DNA of 34,837 nt from Nitrosomonas marina. GTDB taxonomy: Bacteria > Pseudomonadota > Gammaproteobacteria > Burkholderiales > Nitrosomonadaceae. Positions within the stretch are counted from its first letter, which is position 1, and each line of letters begins with the position of its first letter. A model generated the notes under the pieces. The model did no database searches and was not told the origin of the DNA. It saw only the letters and a list, made by a program, of their open reading frames with translations. The DNA is taken from the NCBI RefSeq assembly GCF_900111605.1, contig NZ_FOIA01000034.1, forward strand, positions 1 to 34,837. The letters are read 5' to 3'. Below, piece after piece: positions 34,654 through 34,837 of this stretch. The position numbers and the translations under genes are program-made.

Positions 34654-34743
34654 TAGATACAACATCAACAATTTTACAAAGATAACCCGCTCACCTATTT
34701 TTACGATGTTCTAAGCTACGACACTTGATAAAATTCGGTTGAA

Positions 34744-34837
34744 TTAATAATCGTCGTCGTCCTCGTCATCATCATCGTAGTCGTCATCGTCATCTTCGTC
34801 CCATTCATCCCAGCCGTCTTCCTTCAGCACAAGCTTG
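34744..34837 (-). CDS. C-terminal end of an unknown protein with an acidic tail (partial)
   Basis: The last 30 codons of a minus-strand gene that begins beyond the window. The visible end reads KLVLKEDGWDEWDEDDDDD, then a further run of Asp, Glu and Tyr, ending DDDDY. Such acidic tails mimic nucleic acid or bind basic partners in several unrelated families. The main domain is outside the window, so no function can be given. Confidence 0.7.
   Translation of the reverse strand, partial: KLVLKEDGWDEWDEDDDDDYDDDDEDDDDY

Noticed and set aside
34527..34743. 6S RNA, tmRNA or SRP RNA
   Set aside because: No tmRNA tag or tRNA-like end, no SRP GGAAGCAGCC-type loop, and the fold does not show the 6S central bubble as far as I can judge by eye.

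Overview
This window looks like chromosomal DNA of a betaproteobacterium, most likely an autotrophic ammonia oxidiser of the Nitrosomonas group. That placement is an inference. It rests on a proteobacterial-type phosphoribulokinase (Calvin cycle), the gene orders thrS-infC-rpmI-rplT-pheS-pheT-ihfA-merR-tRNA(Pro) and surE-pcm-nlpD, a YgfX-like protein, an exosortase-associated TIGR04073-type protein and a moderately AT-rich base composition. There is no phage, insertion sequence, CRISPR array or rRNA operon. The window is mostly core genome with one accessory-looking envelope cluster.

Left part (1-6.6 kb): a truncated universal stress protein remnant, a P2A-like cation ATPase with an altered membrane-site residue, a possible small hypothetical gene, a DcmR-like regulator (HTH plus MEDS sensory domain), and, convergent to it, a long and divergent pyruvate-kinase-like protein that lacks the usual C-terminal domain. 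Next (6.6-14.4 kb) is a phosphate-acquisition locus, pstS-pstC-pstA-pstB-phoU followed by an OprP/OprO-type porin, with a good Pho box in front of pstS. The logic is outer-membrane entry, periplasmic capture, ABC import and PhoU signalling. At 14.7-18.5 kb are a small PAS-domain protein, uvrD and phosphoribulokinase.

Middle part (18.6-22.3 kb): a set of small exported proteins. Two gene types, A (a secreted Tyr/Pro-rich protein with a shared Cys-containing C-terminal motif) and B (a glycine-zipper lipoprotein), occur as a tandem A-B-A-B duplication. They are followed by an unknown two-helix membrane protein and a TIGR04073-type protein. A perfect 37-bp palindrome lies just upstream. From 22.3 kb onward everything is on the minus strand: ygfX, nlpD, pcm, surE, tRNA-Pro(GGG), a MerR-type regulator, ihfA, an 18-copy heptanucleotide repeat, pheT, pheS, rplT, rpmI, infC, thrS and an unknown polytopic membrane protein. 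The right edge holds the acidic C-terminus of a truncated gene.

The observations I consider most worth following are: (1) a structured RNA with an intrinsic terminator placed only about 20 nt before the start codon of the unknown membrane protein at 33.7-34.5 kb, an attenuator or riboswitch-like layout; (2) the (CTTTTTG)18 tract in the probable ihfA leader; (3) the A-B-A-B envelope cluster and the 37-bp palindrome before it; (4) an apparent AUA start codon for infC; (5) the divergent pyruvate-kinase-like protein with altered K+/phosphate-site motifs. I see no single unambiguous new multi-gene system. All calls come from reading the sequence, and no database search was run.
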